From Monosiga brevicollis MX1 (lineage: Eukaryota > Opisthokonta > Choanoflagellata > Craspedida > Salpingoecidae), in the NCBI RefSeq assembly GCF_000002865.3, contig NW_001865051.1, positions 606,728-670,727 of the forward strand: DNA of 64,000 bases, written 5' to 3'. Below, one piece after another: positions 36,859-49,698 of the stretch (its first letter is position 1; each line of letters begins with the position of its first letter). A program made the position numbers and the translations under genes. The notes below the pieces were generated by a model, which had not been told where the DNA came from, did no database searches, and worked only from the letters and a program-made list of their open reading frames with translations.

Positions 36859-39800
36859 GGTGGTTGTTGTTGTTGTAGTGGTTGTCGTTGTGGTAGTGGT
36901 GGTTGTAGGCATTGTCGTGGTCGACGAGGAGGCAGTTGACGCTGATGCTGTCGTCGTTGTCGTTGTGGTCGTCGTTGTGGTCGTCGTCGTCGTTGTGGTG
37001 ACTGAGTTGCGATACGCGTCGTAGGCGGCATCGAACTGTGTTTGCGTGGAAGCGGCGGTGCACTGTTGGCAGGGGGTGAAACTGTCGCTTGTGATGGCAC
37101 CGTCCTGGACCATAGGCGAGTCCAGTCTCTGAGCCAAAGCATCGGCCAGCGCGCCACTCTGACGCACATCCTGAATTGCAGCGTAGACTGCTTGAGCTGC
37201 GAGAGCCGAGCTCTGTGGTGTGACCACAAAGCGTACCCGTACCGACGTCGGGTTGGCACTGAAGAGATCCGTGACGACCACATCCGAGCTTTGGAGCGGG
37301 TCAACTCGCGCATCAATGACCTGGTTGACGATTGCCGTCAGGGTATCTGGAAAGTCACTGGTGCGCCAGTCGTTGGCCGTGGTGCCTGTAAAAGCAACAG
37401 CCCCAAAAGACGATAGATCGGTGGTCGTGGCCTGCTGCGTCTTGGAGACAGTGGTGGTGGTGGTAGTGGTGGTGGTGGTAGTAGTCACTTTGGTGGTAGT
37501 AGTCGTTGTGGTCGAACCCATGGTTGTGGAAGCTGGTGGTACAAGCTCCACATCGGCGCAGCATCGGACTCGTGCGCTAAAAAAAGTTGGCAGACACTCT
37601 GACGTACCATGGGGGCCACCGACATGCGAGTGCACGAGGAAAGCTTCCACTCCGCAGCGGTCGCACCGGGTGGACGACCACACGGCGGCAAAGTTGTGCT
37701 CACAACCGGTGTCCATGGCTTCGCCACGCACGAGCTCAGAGTACGAGCACAGGCGCGCACCGGCCGCGCGACAGTGGTCATGGGCAGAATTAAAAAACAC
37801 GTCACCATTGACGCACTCGCCGTCGTCGACTTCTGAAGCCCCGCACACTGAAAAAGTGCCAAAGCCGTTTTCTGACCACCCCAGGGCGGCACACGTTTGT
37901 AGTGACACTTCCTTGGTGAGGGCAGGGTCCGCTTCGTCGGCGCAGCAACGGACAGCATATGAGGCGTTGTTGGATTCAGCACACCTATGGACGCGAAGGC
38001 ATCCCAAAGTGCATGCCAAGCCAAGTCGGCCGCACACAAGACACGCATGAGTTGCTTTCCAATTGTGCGATTCAGGGTCAAGGATCACGGGCGGAATTCA
38101 TACATGGAATTTTGACGGCTGGGGTTGTAGACAACGTAGCCTTCACTGCCTCGCTCTGTCAAACACCGGCCTGCAAGTGTGATGTAGCTGTCAGCCAGAG
38201 GGTCGTCGGGGACGGCAAAGGCATCAATCATCCATCTTGGACAGAGACGTGCACCAATGGTCGCGCACAGGCGGTCGGCTTGGTCAGGTGACGTTGCAGT
38301 CAGCACGCGCTGGGTGGGGGCCCGCTCCTCAGCGTTTAGCGTCCAGTGAACATAAGGGGACAAACAAACGCTACCGGCCGCGGTCACGTTGTTTGCAGCA
38401 TTGCTCCAGCCTTGTGTAAAGCCAGTCAGGTCGGGGTTGCGTCTGGTTGCGGCAGCAGTGCGCAGCTGCGCGCACGTGGCATCAGAGCGCACTGTCACGT
38501 CATCGGCGCAGCAACGCACATGGGACTGCGCGCTGGTGGCGGCACAACGGGGGGAGACGGCGGATGAGTGGCCCTGCTTGGGCACTTGATAAAAGCCACC
38601 AGCACACGGGGTGCGTGTCCATGTATAAAAGTCACTGTTAGGAGCACATGGTGCCGCCTCTAGCTCTGTATCTGATTCCCTGTCATAACCACAACGGGGT
38701 CCACGCCATATCCAGAGCAGGGTGGTATCATGTGAGATCAAATACGTGCTGCGAGAGACAAGAAGAGGATCACATTTGCAAACTTACGCAAGAGTGCACA
38801 AGCGAGCCCCAGCATCTGAGCAGACTTGTTCCGCCTGGCGAAACGTCAAAGCAACGGCCGCACAGTTGCCGTCGTCTGCAGTCGCTCCACCCACAACATT
38901 GGCCGTGGCGCAAACATTGGGGGCACCAGGGCCAGGGGCCAGACCAAGCTCGTCGCAAGTCTTGCAAGACGTGCTCGTGAGGGCTGCCTCGTATTGTCGC
39001 ACATCAGCACAGCAACTAAAGGATTACAAACAACGCAGCGGGAATGAGTGCGTCTGGTCATCGCTTCAGGCTCTGGTGCAAATAGATAGGGAAGAGCAAG
39101 CTCGCACCGAACACGGCCCTTCATGGTCACGATATCACGGCATTGCGCATCAACATGGCCTTGCTCAAACAGAGGGCCATATTTGATTCCCACGCGACTT
39201 TCCGAGCCACACGTGCTGCAATCGGACGACGACCACACGTATCCAGAATCGAACCCACCCCCTGACCGCGGCGCACCGCAACGATTGCGAGAAGATTGCA
39301 CAAAGAATAAGCATTGTTACCAAGTCAAAGTGTTGCACGATATGCAGTGTCGTACCTGTGCCAGCACCAATGCCGGCTGCCAACTCGCTGGCCGTGCACA
39401 GCCGCGCGCCAAGGGCATCGCAAGTGGCATAGGCCTCGTCATATGAGATCGGATCGGGCAGGAAGGTGCTGTTGGGACCCACAAGGCCACTGGCACACAC
39501 ACCAACGTTGCCAGCCCGGCCCGGACTCCAGTCCAACTCGGAACATGAAGAGCGAGAAGGCCATGGCTCCACTGCAGTCTCATCTGTGTTTGAGGGGCGT
39601 GTGAGGTGGGGGCGCCTTGGGGTAAAAACCTCCCTGGCCAGGATTCGCTGCCATCGAATTGTCTTGGTCTGTTCTCTTTTCCTTTCAGCCTTGTTCCCCA
39701 TCAAACAGCTAAAAACATAGTAAAGCAAAACGAAGCTTACCAGCACAGCAGCGCAGAGCAGCGCCTTCCTCAAAAGCCTTGCAGTTCCATGTGTCTGAAT

Positions 39801-42800
39801 TATGCGTGAGAGCCCAGTATCCTTGCGAACCATCCGCCGTTTGGCAGTAGGAGCCCGAGATGACGGGGACCGAATTGAAGTTGCAGCCCGTGTCCATGGC
39901 TTGGGTAGCCAGCTCATGCCGCGTGCATAGCCGACCACCGTTCACCAGACACGTGGCTGTGGCTTGAGCAAACGTCACGTTGGTATTGCACCGCGCATCG
40001 CCTTGCGGCAGAGGAGTGCCAGACATGTCATACGGCAACTGTGATGCAGCACAAACCAGGTCTTGCTCGTCGTCGGCCAAGGTCCAGCCACCTTTGAAGG
40101 AATTCAGGAAGTTAAACTGGCCCTGGCCCTCATTGCGCAAGACCTCACATGATTTGTCTGAAGGAAAGGCGACGCGCTCATCAGCACAGCAACGCACAAA
40201 GGCCATGTCCGTGGCCGCGCGACAAGTGATATTGTTCCCATGGTCCGTGTTGCCTAACACAGACCAAAAACTGCCCGAGTCACAGGCTGTCCGCGTCCAA
40301 ATTTCGCGCCAGTCGTGCTCACATCCGGTCGAGACCGTTTCTTTTCTCAGGACCTCCTGGTAATCACACAATCGTGCTCCCACACTCAGGCAGATGCGTT
40401 GTGCCGCCTGGGTTTGATGAATTTAGCAGAATTGGGGTGCGTGTGTGCGCGCGCATGGAGGGGTCACAGGCAAAACTGGTGTGAGCAAAACCCATCGCGC
40501 TTCTCGATACTTGACCTGGCTTGTTCATCGCCTTGGGATGCAACCGCCTTTTGCATGAGCAGATAAAAGAGCAAGAAGCGAGCAAGCTGGCCCACACGAA
40601 CCTGAAAATCGACGGCACGGTACAGGCACTGACTGGTGGACCCACTGACAAGAATCTTCGAGTCGGCACAAACAGCCGACGATGCCCAACCTGAAGGCCA
40701 ACCGAGCTGCGAACATGTTTTGCACGATGTCGTGGTAAAGACGTCTTGGGCTCGAATGGCATCGGCGCAGCAGCGGACGGCAGCCGTTTGGGTCGAAATA
40801 CTGCGGCAGTCCTCCTGCTTGTTATCATAGCGGAAAGTGCGGTAGCTTTCCTTGCCGCATCGACCGCACTCGCTGGAAGTCCACACTTGCCTGGCGTTGT
40901 GCAGGCAGCCGGTATCCGCGGACACGCCACCGACGTATTCAGAAAAGGTACAAAGGCGTGCACCAATGGACTCACAATAATCCTTGGCGGCACCAAAGGA
41001 CACCTCCTTCCCCACGCACGTGCCGTCTGCCTTGACTTGGGACAGACCGCAAACCTCTGTGGTCATGAAGGACTCGGTGAAGGTAAAGCCGAGGTTGCTG
41101 CAGCTCAGTTCTGACACGGGACGCTCTGGAACAACGTCGTCGGCACAGCAGCGCACGCCCTGATCCGCGCGATGTACATCGGGGACGCGGCACATCGTTT
41201 TTGTCTCATCTGTATTTCGGTTGAACAGCCAAAATCCTGCTTCGCCTTCACTTGTGGTGCAGGGCTCGCTGGTCCAGACATACACGGCATCAAAGAAGCA
41301 GCCAGTACCGATAGCGACCTGCTTTGTCTCCTGCAAAGTACAGAGCCGCGCATGATTGATTGTGCAAATGTATTCAGCCTCGCCTTGCGTCACGTTCGAG
41401 TGGCAGCGCTTTGCGGGATCACTCTCCAGCTCTCCGCTAACGTTGTAAGCCAGCTCCGATGCTGCACACACGGGCGCGTCGGCAGGTGATTGGCGCCAGC
41501 CGTTGACGTCTCGAGTATTCACTAGGTTTTGGATGGCGGACATGTGTTCGGCACAGGACCAGTCTGACTTGACTACGGAATCGCTGTCTGCACAGCACAC
41601 GTAGGATGCGCGACCTGCAGTGACGTTTCGGCACTCTCGGGCCGAGCTATCAGCCGCACCGGGCACGGTGACATAAGCAGCGGCAAAGCCACACGACGTG
41701 CGCGACCACACCGGGCTGTCAAGCGCACACTCCGCATTTGTCAAAGCAGAGTTGTTGAAGCGCCCTCCCTCGATCTCCCCGATGCCGCATAAACGCGCGC
41801 CCATGGCGCGGCAAGCTGCAGCAGCCTGCTCAAAAAATGCATTGGCCACAGGGCACGTTCGATTTACTCCGACGTCAAATGCGCCGCACACGGGGCTCCA
41901 GGCTGCTGTGTCATCAAATTGCGCACTTAGATCCTCACAAGAGCTACAGGAGGTATCGGTGTTGTCCAGTTCAATAACGTCTTCCTCGTCGGCACAGCAA
42001 CGGATGCCGCCTTGATCGCTATCGCTCAGGCAATGGCGCGCACCGTAGGTTGTACCGACATCGTTCCAGCGATGTGCCAAGTGGCGATTGTAGCCACAAC
42101 TGCTGCAAGCAGTCGAGCTCCAGGTCCATGCGTTGTCGTGCCCGCAGCCGGAGCCCCTGCTCACGCCGGACGCCAATTCCCCAAACGTACACAAACGGGC
42201 ACCAATGGCCTTGCACATGGCATCAGCGGTAGTGTAATTGGCAGCCGAGACAGCCGGACATTGATACGTGCCGCTGCCCGCCGGCGATTCCTCGATTTCG
42301 GAATCCCCACACACCCCGGGGCGCACAACTGATCCGACGGACGATTTGAAGCCAATGTCCTGGCAAGAGCGCTGAGAACGCTCGATGTGCGGCACCTCCT
42401 CATCCGCGCAACAGCGTACGGCAAAGGTGCGATTATTCACGGTGGGGTCCGCACTCGCACAGTATGGTGGGTTGGTGTCAAGTGTGTTGATGTCTGGTAC
42501 CACCAGGTAGCCGGGGCGTGAGTGGTTGTTTGATACAAAGCACGTCGACGACGATGCTTTGTCAATGTAATCAAAGCCACAGCCCGTGTCCCAGCCAAAC
42601 AGGGCATGTTCGTTCACCGTGCACACGCGAGCACCAATCATAGCGCAGAGGCTTTGGGCCTCGTCGAGGGTCGCATGCTGGCAGCGGTCGTCAACGTTGG
42701 CAATGAGATTGCCATTGACGTCATAAGGGATGTGCGAGGCAGCGCAAATGCCCAAGTTGGTGCGAGCCGGCGAGGACCATCCGTTGATGTTATCCTTCTG

Positions 42801-45800
42801 GTTTCGCTGGCCAAGGTTGGCGGCAACACGAATGTGCTGACTGCACGAGAGATCCGACGGCAGCTTGCCCTCGTCGCCGCAGCAGCGGACCTTGGCTGCG
42901 AGCTGCGTCTTGGGGGCACAGGTCCAACTTGGGGTGTCCACGCCAGCATAGGCTGATTCCGTGACAATAAATTCACCGTCGCTGCAGCCACCAGCACTCC
43001 GCGTCCAAACATTGACCGAGTCCTCGTCGTCGCACGTTGCGCCGTGGAGCTCATTGTTCCACACTTCTTCAACCGAGCATAGCCGAGCGCCAATGCTAGC
43101 ACAAACCTGCAGAGCAGTGTCAAATGCCACATTCTCGTTACTACAAGCGCGGGGGCTGCCGTCCAAAGAGCCCAGGATCATACTGGAGGCACAGACATCA
43201 ATTGAGCCCTTGGCCTCTGTTCCCAAAAAGTCCATAAAGCCCAATTCTCCGCACGTCCGACATGATGCAGCCGTCAAGGCTGTGGTCGAGCTGAGATCGT
43301 CGGCACAGCAGCGAAATTTGCGACGCCAAAAGCGATTGATGCATTCCGTTTCACCCGTCGCAGGATTGTACATGGTAGAAAAGTCGCCCGTGCCGCGACC
43401 GCAGCTTTGCGTAGACCAGAGGAACTGGTTATTGCAGGTGGTGCCCTGGGTAACACCGAGAACGTGCTCCTCCATGGTGCACATGCGCCCCCCGATGCGT
43501 CGGCAATAGGCTTCTGCATCGTAATAATTGCGTGCGCCCAGGCACTGGGAGTCGCGGCTTTGGCCTGTACTGCACACATGGCGCAGCGTATCCGTAGCCT
43601 GCCAGCCCAATTGATGGCAGCTCAGCGCAGAGGGCTCGACTGGCTCAGTCTCTTCATCCGCGCAGCATCGCAAGCCGAGCGGCTGCTCTGCCTCAATGGG
43701 CCCTGTGCTGGGCACGCAAAAGTTGGCACCGTTGTAAGGGCGCACGGCGCGGTGGCCAGGTTGGCCGTCGCTCGTAGTACAGTACGTTGCCGACAGAATG
43801 AAGCTCTCTGCGTCGTAGCCACACCCGGAACTCCTTCTACACATGGAGGAAGCAAGGCGGGGAGGCAAAATCAATGTATAAGTTCTCATACACGTGATGA
43901 AGGAACACAAAAGGGTTGAGCAGCAACGCCACAAGCGGCCAAATACGCATGCGGAGCAAGGCATACGTACGTGCTGGTCAAAACCTCACTGCGAGTGCAG
44001 AGGCGAGCACCAGTCATGGCGCAGGCGCGGATGGCATCTGGAACCGAGGTGGGCCGCTGACAGCGAGCATCCACTGTTGCAGGAAGAAAAGCACCACTTC
44101 CGTTAAAGGGGACGAGGGAGGCAGCGCACACGCCTTGTTTGGGAGAGGTCCAGGAAACGCCATTGGTCCAACGCACGCCAAGGTAAGCGTAGTGGGCCAC
44201 CTGCTCGGTACAGGAACGATCTGACTTGATGTCAAGCTCGTCAGCACAGCAGCGCACGAAGGCTGCTTCTGTTGGGGCTGTGCACTTCAGGGGAATGTTG
44301 TCGAGTTGGTCACCTGCCCCTGGCCCCGTCCAGAATCCAGTGGGGCAGGTAGAGCGGGACCACAGACGGTTGAAATCGTGACCACACCCAGTTGATCTAG
44401 TTACGTCCCCAATGAGCTCGGAAATCTCACAGAGGCGCGCTCCAATGACCGCACAATACTCCTCGGCTACGGCAAAGGGCACAGCGTCCGCAGCACAGGC
44501 AGGGGTGCCAGCTTGGTCGAGAATGTTGCTCTCACCGCAGACCTTGGAGGAGTTACCGATGATGCTGCCCTGAGGCGTGAAGGGAATGGGGTTCCAGCTG
44601 AGCTCGCCACACGTCTTGGCCGAGGTGCCAACTAAGACGGCCGATGAGCTTGAGGCGTCGGCGCAGCACCGAACCATCGCGCGTTCCAAGGGCGACACGT
44701 TGCGGCAGCGCGAACCCCCTCGATCGTTGTTGGCGTGCACCTTGTATTGCATGTAGCCCGTGTTGCCGCACCGACCGCATTCAGTGCTGGTCCACATGAA
44801 GGTCTGGTCCACCGAGCACCCCGTGCCATTGACCTCGGACGCCAACGCCTCTGAATTCGTGCACAAGCGCGCACCGATGGCCGAACACATGCGCTGAGCC
44901 TCATCAAAGGTCACGGCGTTGTTGATGTCGTCGCCATCAGTGAAGCAGGTGCCATCGACTGATACCGACGAAGCACAGGTGGATAGGCGCCCGACACCCG
45001 TGCCAGACCAGCCGAGCTCTTGGCAAGAACGCTCGGAGCGAGGGGCGGATTCACCGAGATTGATCTCATCGCCGCAGCAGCGCACGGCATAATTTGCATC
45101 ATTTTGGGCCACACAGATGGGCGGTCCCGAGTTGTCGCCGTTCGTAGCGAAGTAGCCATAACCGTTGTCCATGCGACACGCTGAGCCAGTAACGATCATC
45201 TGAGAATCAAAGCCACACCCGGTGCCTCTGGCAAAGCTGATTTCATTGAGTCCGCAGAGACGGCTGCCACTGGCGGCGCAGATGCGGACGGCATCAATGT
45301 ATGACTTGCCGGAGAAGCAGCGAGTGTCTGTCTCCAGGCTTGTATTGCGAACAGCGGCGCCATTTTCGTCAAAGAGCATTTCTGAGTTGGTGCATTTGCC
45401 ACCCTCAACGTCTTGGTCGGGTGATTTCCATTGTTGTAGAACAGGGAAGGTGTTGTAGCGAGCCGTGTTGGAGCGCAAAGCGGCACAGGGCAAATCTGAC
45501 TTGATGGTGCCATAGTCTGCACAGCACTGCCATCGTCAAAAACGAGCGTATGAGGGACGGTGAACAGGGGGGTGTTGAGGACGAGCAAGAGCGTTTTGTA
45601 GGAAAGCGAGGTGCCTGTATCAGTGGGTGCTGTTGAGCATGGGGGATGGGAGTGTGAAGGGAGAGAAATACTTACGCGGACATAGGCAGTGGTATTGGAG
45701 TCACGGGGCAAGCAGACCTCCGTGTCGCTGGTGGCTTGTGCGCCGCGACCAAGGACGGCAGAGAAGCTTGCTTCATTCACAGCACAGGAGGTTCGCGACC

Positions 45801-48164
45801 AGATGAATCTATTGTCGTGCTGGCAGCCGGTGCCGGCCGTCTCGCCACTGCGCAGCTCAGACGCATCGCAGAGGCGAGCTCCGACATCCAGGCATAGACG
45901 CTCGGCAGCATCCCACGGCAAGGGACGGTCAATGCAGCCGGCATTGTCGGTCGCAACGCCACCAGCCACCTCTGAATCCGAGCATACTTCGTTGGAGGCT
46001 GTACCCGAGCCCCAGCCGAGCTCAGAGCAAGTAGCGCACGACGTACCGTGCAGTTGACCAAAGCGTGAGGTGTCATCTGCACAGCAGCGCACAAAAGCGG
46101 AGCCCGAGTTGGCGGCAAGACACTCGCTGTCAGTGGTATCCTCGAAGCGGTAGGCCATATACTTGGTTTCGGAGCAGCGGCCACACGGCGTGCTGGTCCA
46201 GACATATTGAGTGTCATGGCCGCAGCCTGTGCCACGCGATTCACCCCCGACATATTCGCTAAAGGTACAAAGTCGGGCGCCGATGGCTTCGCAGGCTTGC
46301 TGAGCGGCATTCCAGTTCACCTCAGAGCTGACGCAGCCAGATGAGACTTTAGAGGTGTTTAGCTGACTGGCCCCACAGACATCGAGGCGACCGTAGGGTG
46401 TTTCAACAAAGTTGGGCAGTTCACTGCATGATTTGACTGAGGTTTTGGGTGCTTCCAAGTATTCGTCACCACAACACATGGTGGCGTAGCTATTCTCTCG
46501 CGCCACGTCGTCAGTGACGCAGGACTGCGTATCAGTGTCGTTCCATCGGACGATGATGTAGCCTACTCATACGGGCGAGCGTTGGGATGTCTGAGAAGCG
46601 CGAACGAGCTAGCCGTTGGCGAGACAAGCCTCGGCAGCATACCATCGTCTTGGCCGTTGCCGTTGGTGTCACAGCGTGAATTGGTGATTAGATCCAGCCC
46701 GTTGAATTCATTGGCACAGCCGGTGGCATCCATCTTGTTTCGTAGTTCGTGCCAGAAGCACATGCGTGCGCCGTTGGCAGCACACACCTGGAGTTGTACG
46801 GCGCGGGGAAGGAGAGTGGAAGGGAGGCGAGGACGTGTTAGAGGGGGAACAGCAAGGCAATGAGGATTGCTCGAATGACGATGTCTTGGAATATTAGATA
46901 CACATACGCGCTCAGTGTCAACGACCGACTGGTCGCGCAAGCAGCGTTGGTGTACGCCTTCCACAACGGTAGATGGAAGCAGAAAGCCATCCTTGTCGTA
47001 TGCCATGTATGCACCAACGCATACGGTGTCAAACTGTGAATCGGGATCTTGTCTAGTCCAACCATTGTCCGTCTGCCAATACCAAGCGGGCATGAGACGG
47101 AGGAGGGGAGAGGAGAGGAGATGAGAGGAAAGAGCCATTCTCTGGCATGCGTACCGCGGCCCGCGCTGGATTCCCGTAGTTCTGGGCAAGAGCACGCAAT
47201 TGGGTGCAAGAGAGGTCGCTGCGCGTGGTGACCGAGGAAGCGTCGGCACAGCATCTAATGTTCATTCAGCAGCAGATTATAGCGATCTTGGTGTGAGTTG
47301 AGCAAGAGGAGCGAAGAAAGATCAAGCATGCAGCGGGAGCAGACCTAAAATAGTGGGACTCATTGGGATCGGTCACGTTCTTGGGAATTGAGTCGAGCAT
47401 GGCTGGTTTACCAGCAGCCGTGATGTAGCCGACTGAGCCATCTGGCAGGAGGCCAGGTGTCCGAGTCCAGAGCTATGGGAGGGGTGTGTGTGTGTGTGTG
47501 TGTAGACCGTGGGATGTTTATGTCGGTACACGAGGATTTATACAGGCTGGAACGCATGCGTAGGGGAGGTGCAGCATTGGAACGATGGCAAGTTGAAGGG
47601 ATCGTACTCTTTTGTTGTCAAAAAAGCAGCCTGTACCGGCAGGTTCGCCCGCTTCAAGCTCGGAAAAGGCGCAAAGGCGTGCGCCTTGAGCTAGACAGGC
47701 CTGTCGAGCTTCCGCGTAGGTCACTGGAGGGTAGCATTCCCCGTCGGTGGTTGTAATCGAGTTGCCACACACGGATGGGTATTTCTGTGTGCATCAGCAT
47801 GGTGAGCCCGAGCCTGAGAATGAGGCGGTAGGGCTTGTTTCCCTCCCCTCCTGTTCTCCCGGAGCAGCACGAGTACCGTCGTCCTTACGGCTTCATGGCT
47901 CCAGCCCAAGGATTCACAAGTTTGACAGGATGTCGTTGTTTCCTCAATGAGAGCGGTTGCGCTCCTTTATGAACGCAGTGCAAGCATGGCCGCCAGTGAG
48001 CATTGACAGGCACGGGCGGTCTGAGCTTAATCTCTGATGCTGGATCAACGGATTGAGTCGGGAGGGGTTTGCCCAGACCAACAGACGAGGGGACGTGGTC
48101 TGGACGGCGGAGCTGACCCGAGGAAAAGAAAGAGCACGCCGGCACAATGAAGGCCGCGTGCCAT
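35812..48164 (-). CDS. Giant membrane protein: about 21 tandem Cys-rich ARLC modules, Thr-rich linker, two SEA-like modules, one TM, tyrosine-motif tail
   Basis: The gene starts at 48164 with MARGLHCAGVLFLFLG, a signal peptide, and ends at 35812; I estimate about 3,500 residues in roughly sixteen exons. The ectodomain is a chain of about 21 modules of 120-150 residues. Each runs RCCADE, then SC-x-x-LGW, a VCA-x-S box, a Cys-containing helix ending IGARLCT-x-x-E, then GTGCGHD, W-T-S-x-x-C and a last Cys before the next RCCAD. The block 43964-40600 alone carries about eight modules in one exon. The GARLCT-x-x-E helix recalls C-type-lectin and formylglycine-enzyme-like folds, which is only a structural guess. 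After the modules come a Thr-rich tract, two related SEA-like units, a membrane span (IIVGVAVAAIVVVAAVAAFL, near 36160-36225) and a tail of about 115 residues with NPLY twice, NPDY and three YL(E/D) motifs. It is most likely a cell-surface adhesion or recognition receptor. The 5' joins between 48100 and 46500 are less certain than the rest, and a split into two genes cannot be fully excluded. Confidence 0.85.
35815..36156 (-). other. Cytoplasmic tail with phosphotyrosine-type motifs
   Basis: The tail contains FENPLYET (Tyr codon near 36058), KENPLYDED (near 36017), DNPDYMDL (near 35974), DGYLETE (near 35914), GGYLDVG (near 35878) and AGYLDFED (near 35842). NPxY is the known core for PTB-domain and adaptor binding. 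Acidic residues around Tyr with a hydrophobic +1 or +3 position are typical of tyrosine-kinase substrates and SH2 ligands. Whether they are phosphorylated is not visible in sequence. Confidence 0.8.
36430..37420 (-). other. Duplicated SEA-like module flanking a Thr-rich linker
   Basis: Two related segments encode VRVRFVVTPQSSALAAQAVY with AAIQDVRQSGAL (near 37220-37145) and ILVNFSVTPSTLAAQAVYA with ALLDVRNTGAL (near 36560-36475). Each is about 110 residues, ends in a C-x-x-C (CQQC, CAAC) and lies near the membrane. The arrangement and the alternating strand/helix pattern suggest SEA-type domains, which autocleave in mucins and adhesion receptors. I did not see a clear G-S-x-x-x cleavage motif, so the SEA label is tentative. 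Confidence 0.5.
36756..37005 (-). repeat. Thr-coding trinucleotide tract (GTA/GTT/GTG on +)
   Basis: On the minus strand this encodes an almost pure threonine run broken by one Ser/Ala-rich patch (ASASTASSS). The core at about 36764-36848 is perfect (GTA)n on the + strand, that is (ACT)n in sense. A second shorter Thr run lies at about 37444-37520. These look like mucin-type O-glycosylated stalks and are probably polymorphic in length. Confidence 0.9.
37540..47950 (-). repeat. Array of about 21 diverged protein-level repeats (ARLC modules)
   Basis: Counting the IGARLC box or its variants gives about 21 copies, from a first module near 47950-47345 to the last near 38005-37540. Copies differ strongly in sequence (GARLCT, GSRLCG, GGRMCT, GARVCT, HARLCT, GARMCF), so the array is old and not a recent DNA-level tandem expansion. 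Two subtypes alternate irregularly: one with SCxxLGW and GTGCGHD plus CGRCG, and one with a longer first loop containing WxSP..GVCAAS and GTGCxFD. Confidence 0.8.

Positions 48165-49698
<1,534 letters not shown>

Noticed and set aside
36542-37316. Tyr-run, Leu-run and Ser-run frames over the (GTA)n region
   Set aside because: Other frames or the other strand of the Thr-coding tract in the giant gene.
35812-48164. Idea that the Cys modules are EGF, sushi or LDLR repeats
   Set aside because: Cys spacing and the GARLCTxxE and RCCAD boxes do not fit those families.
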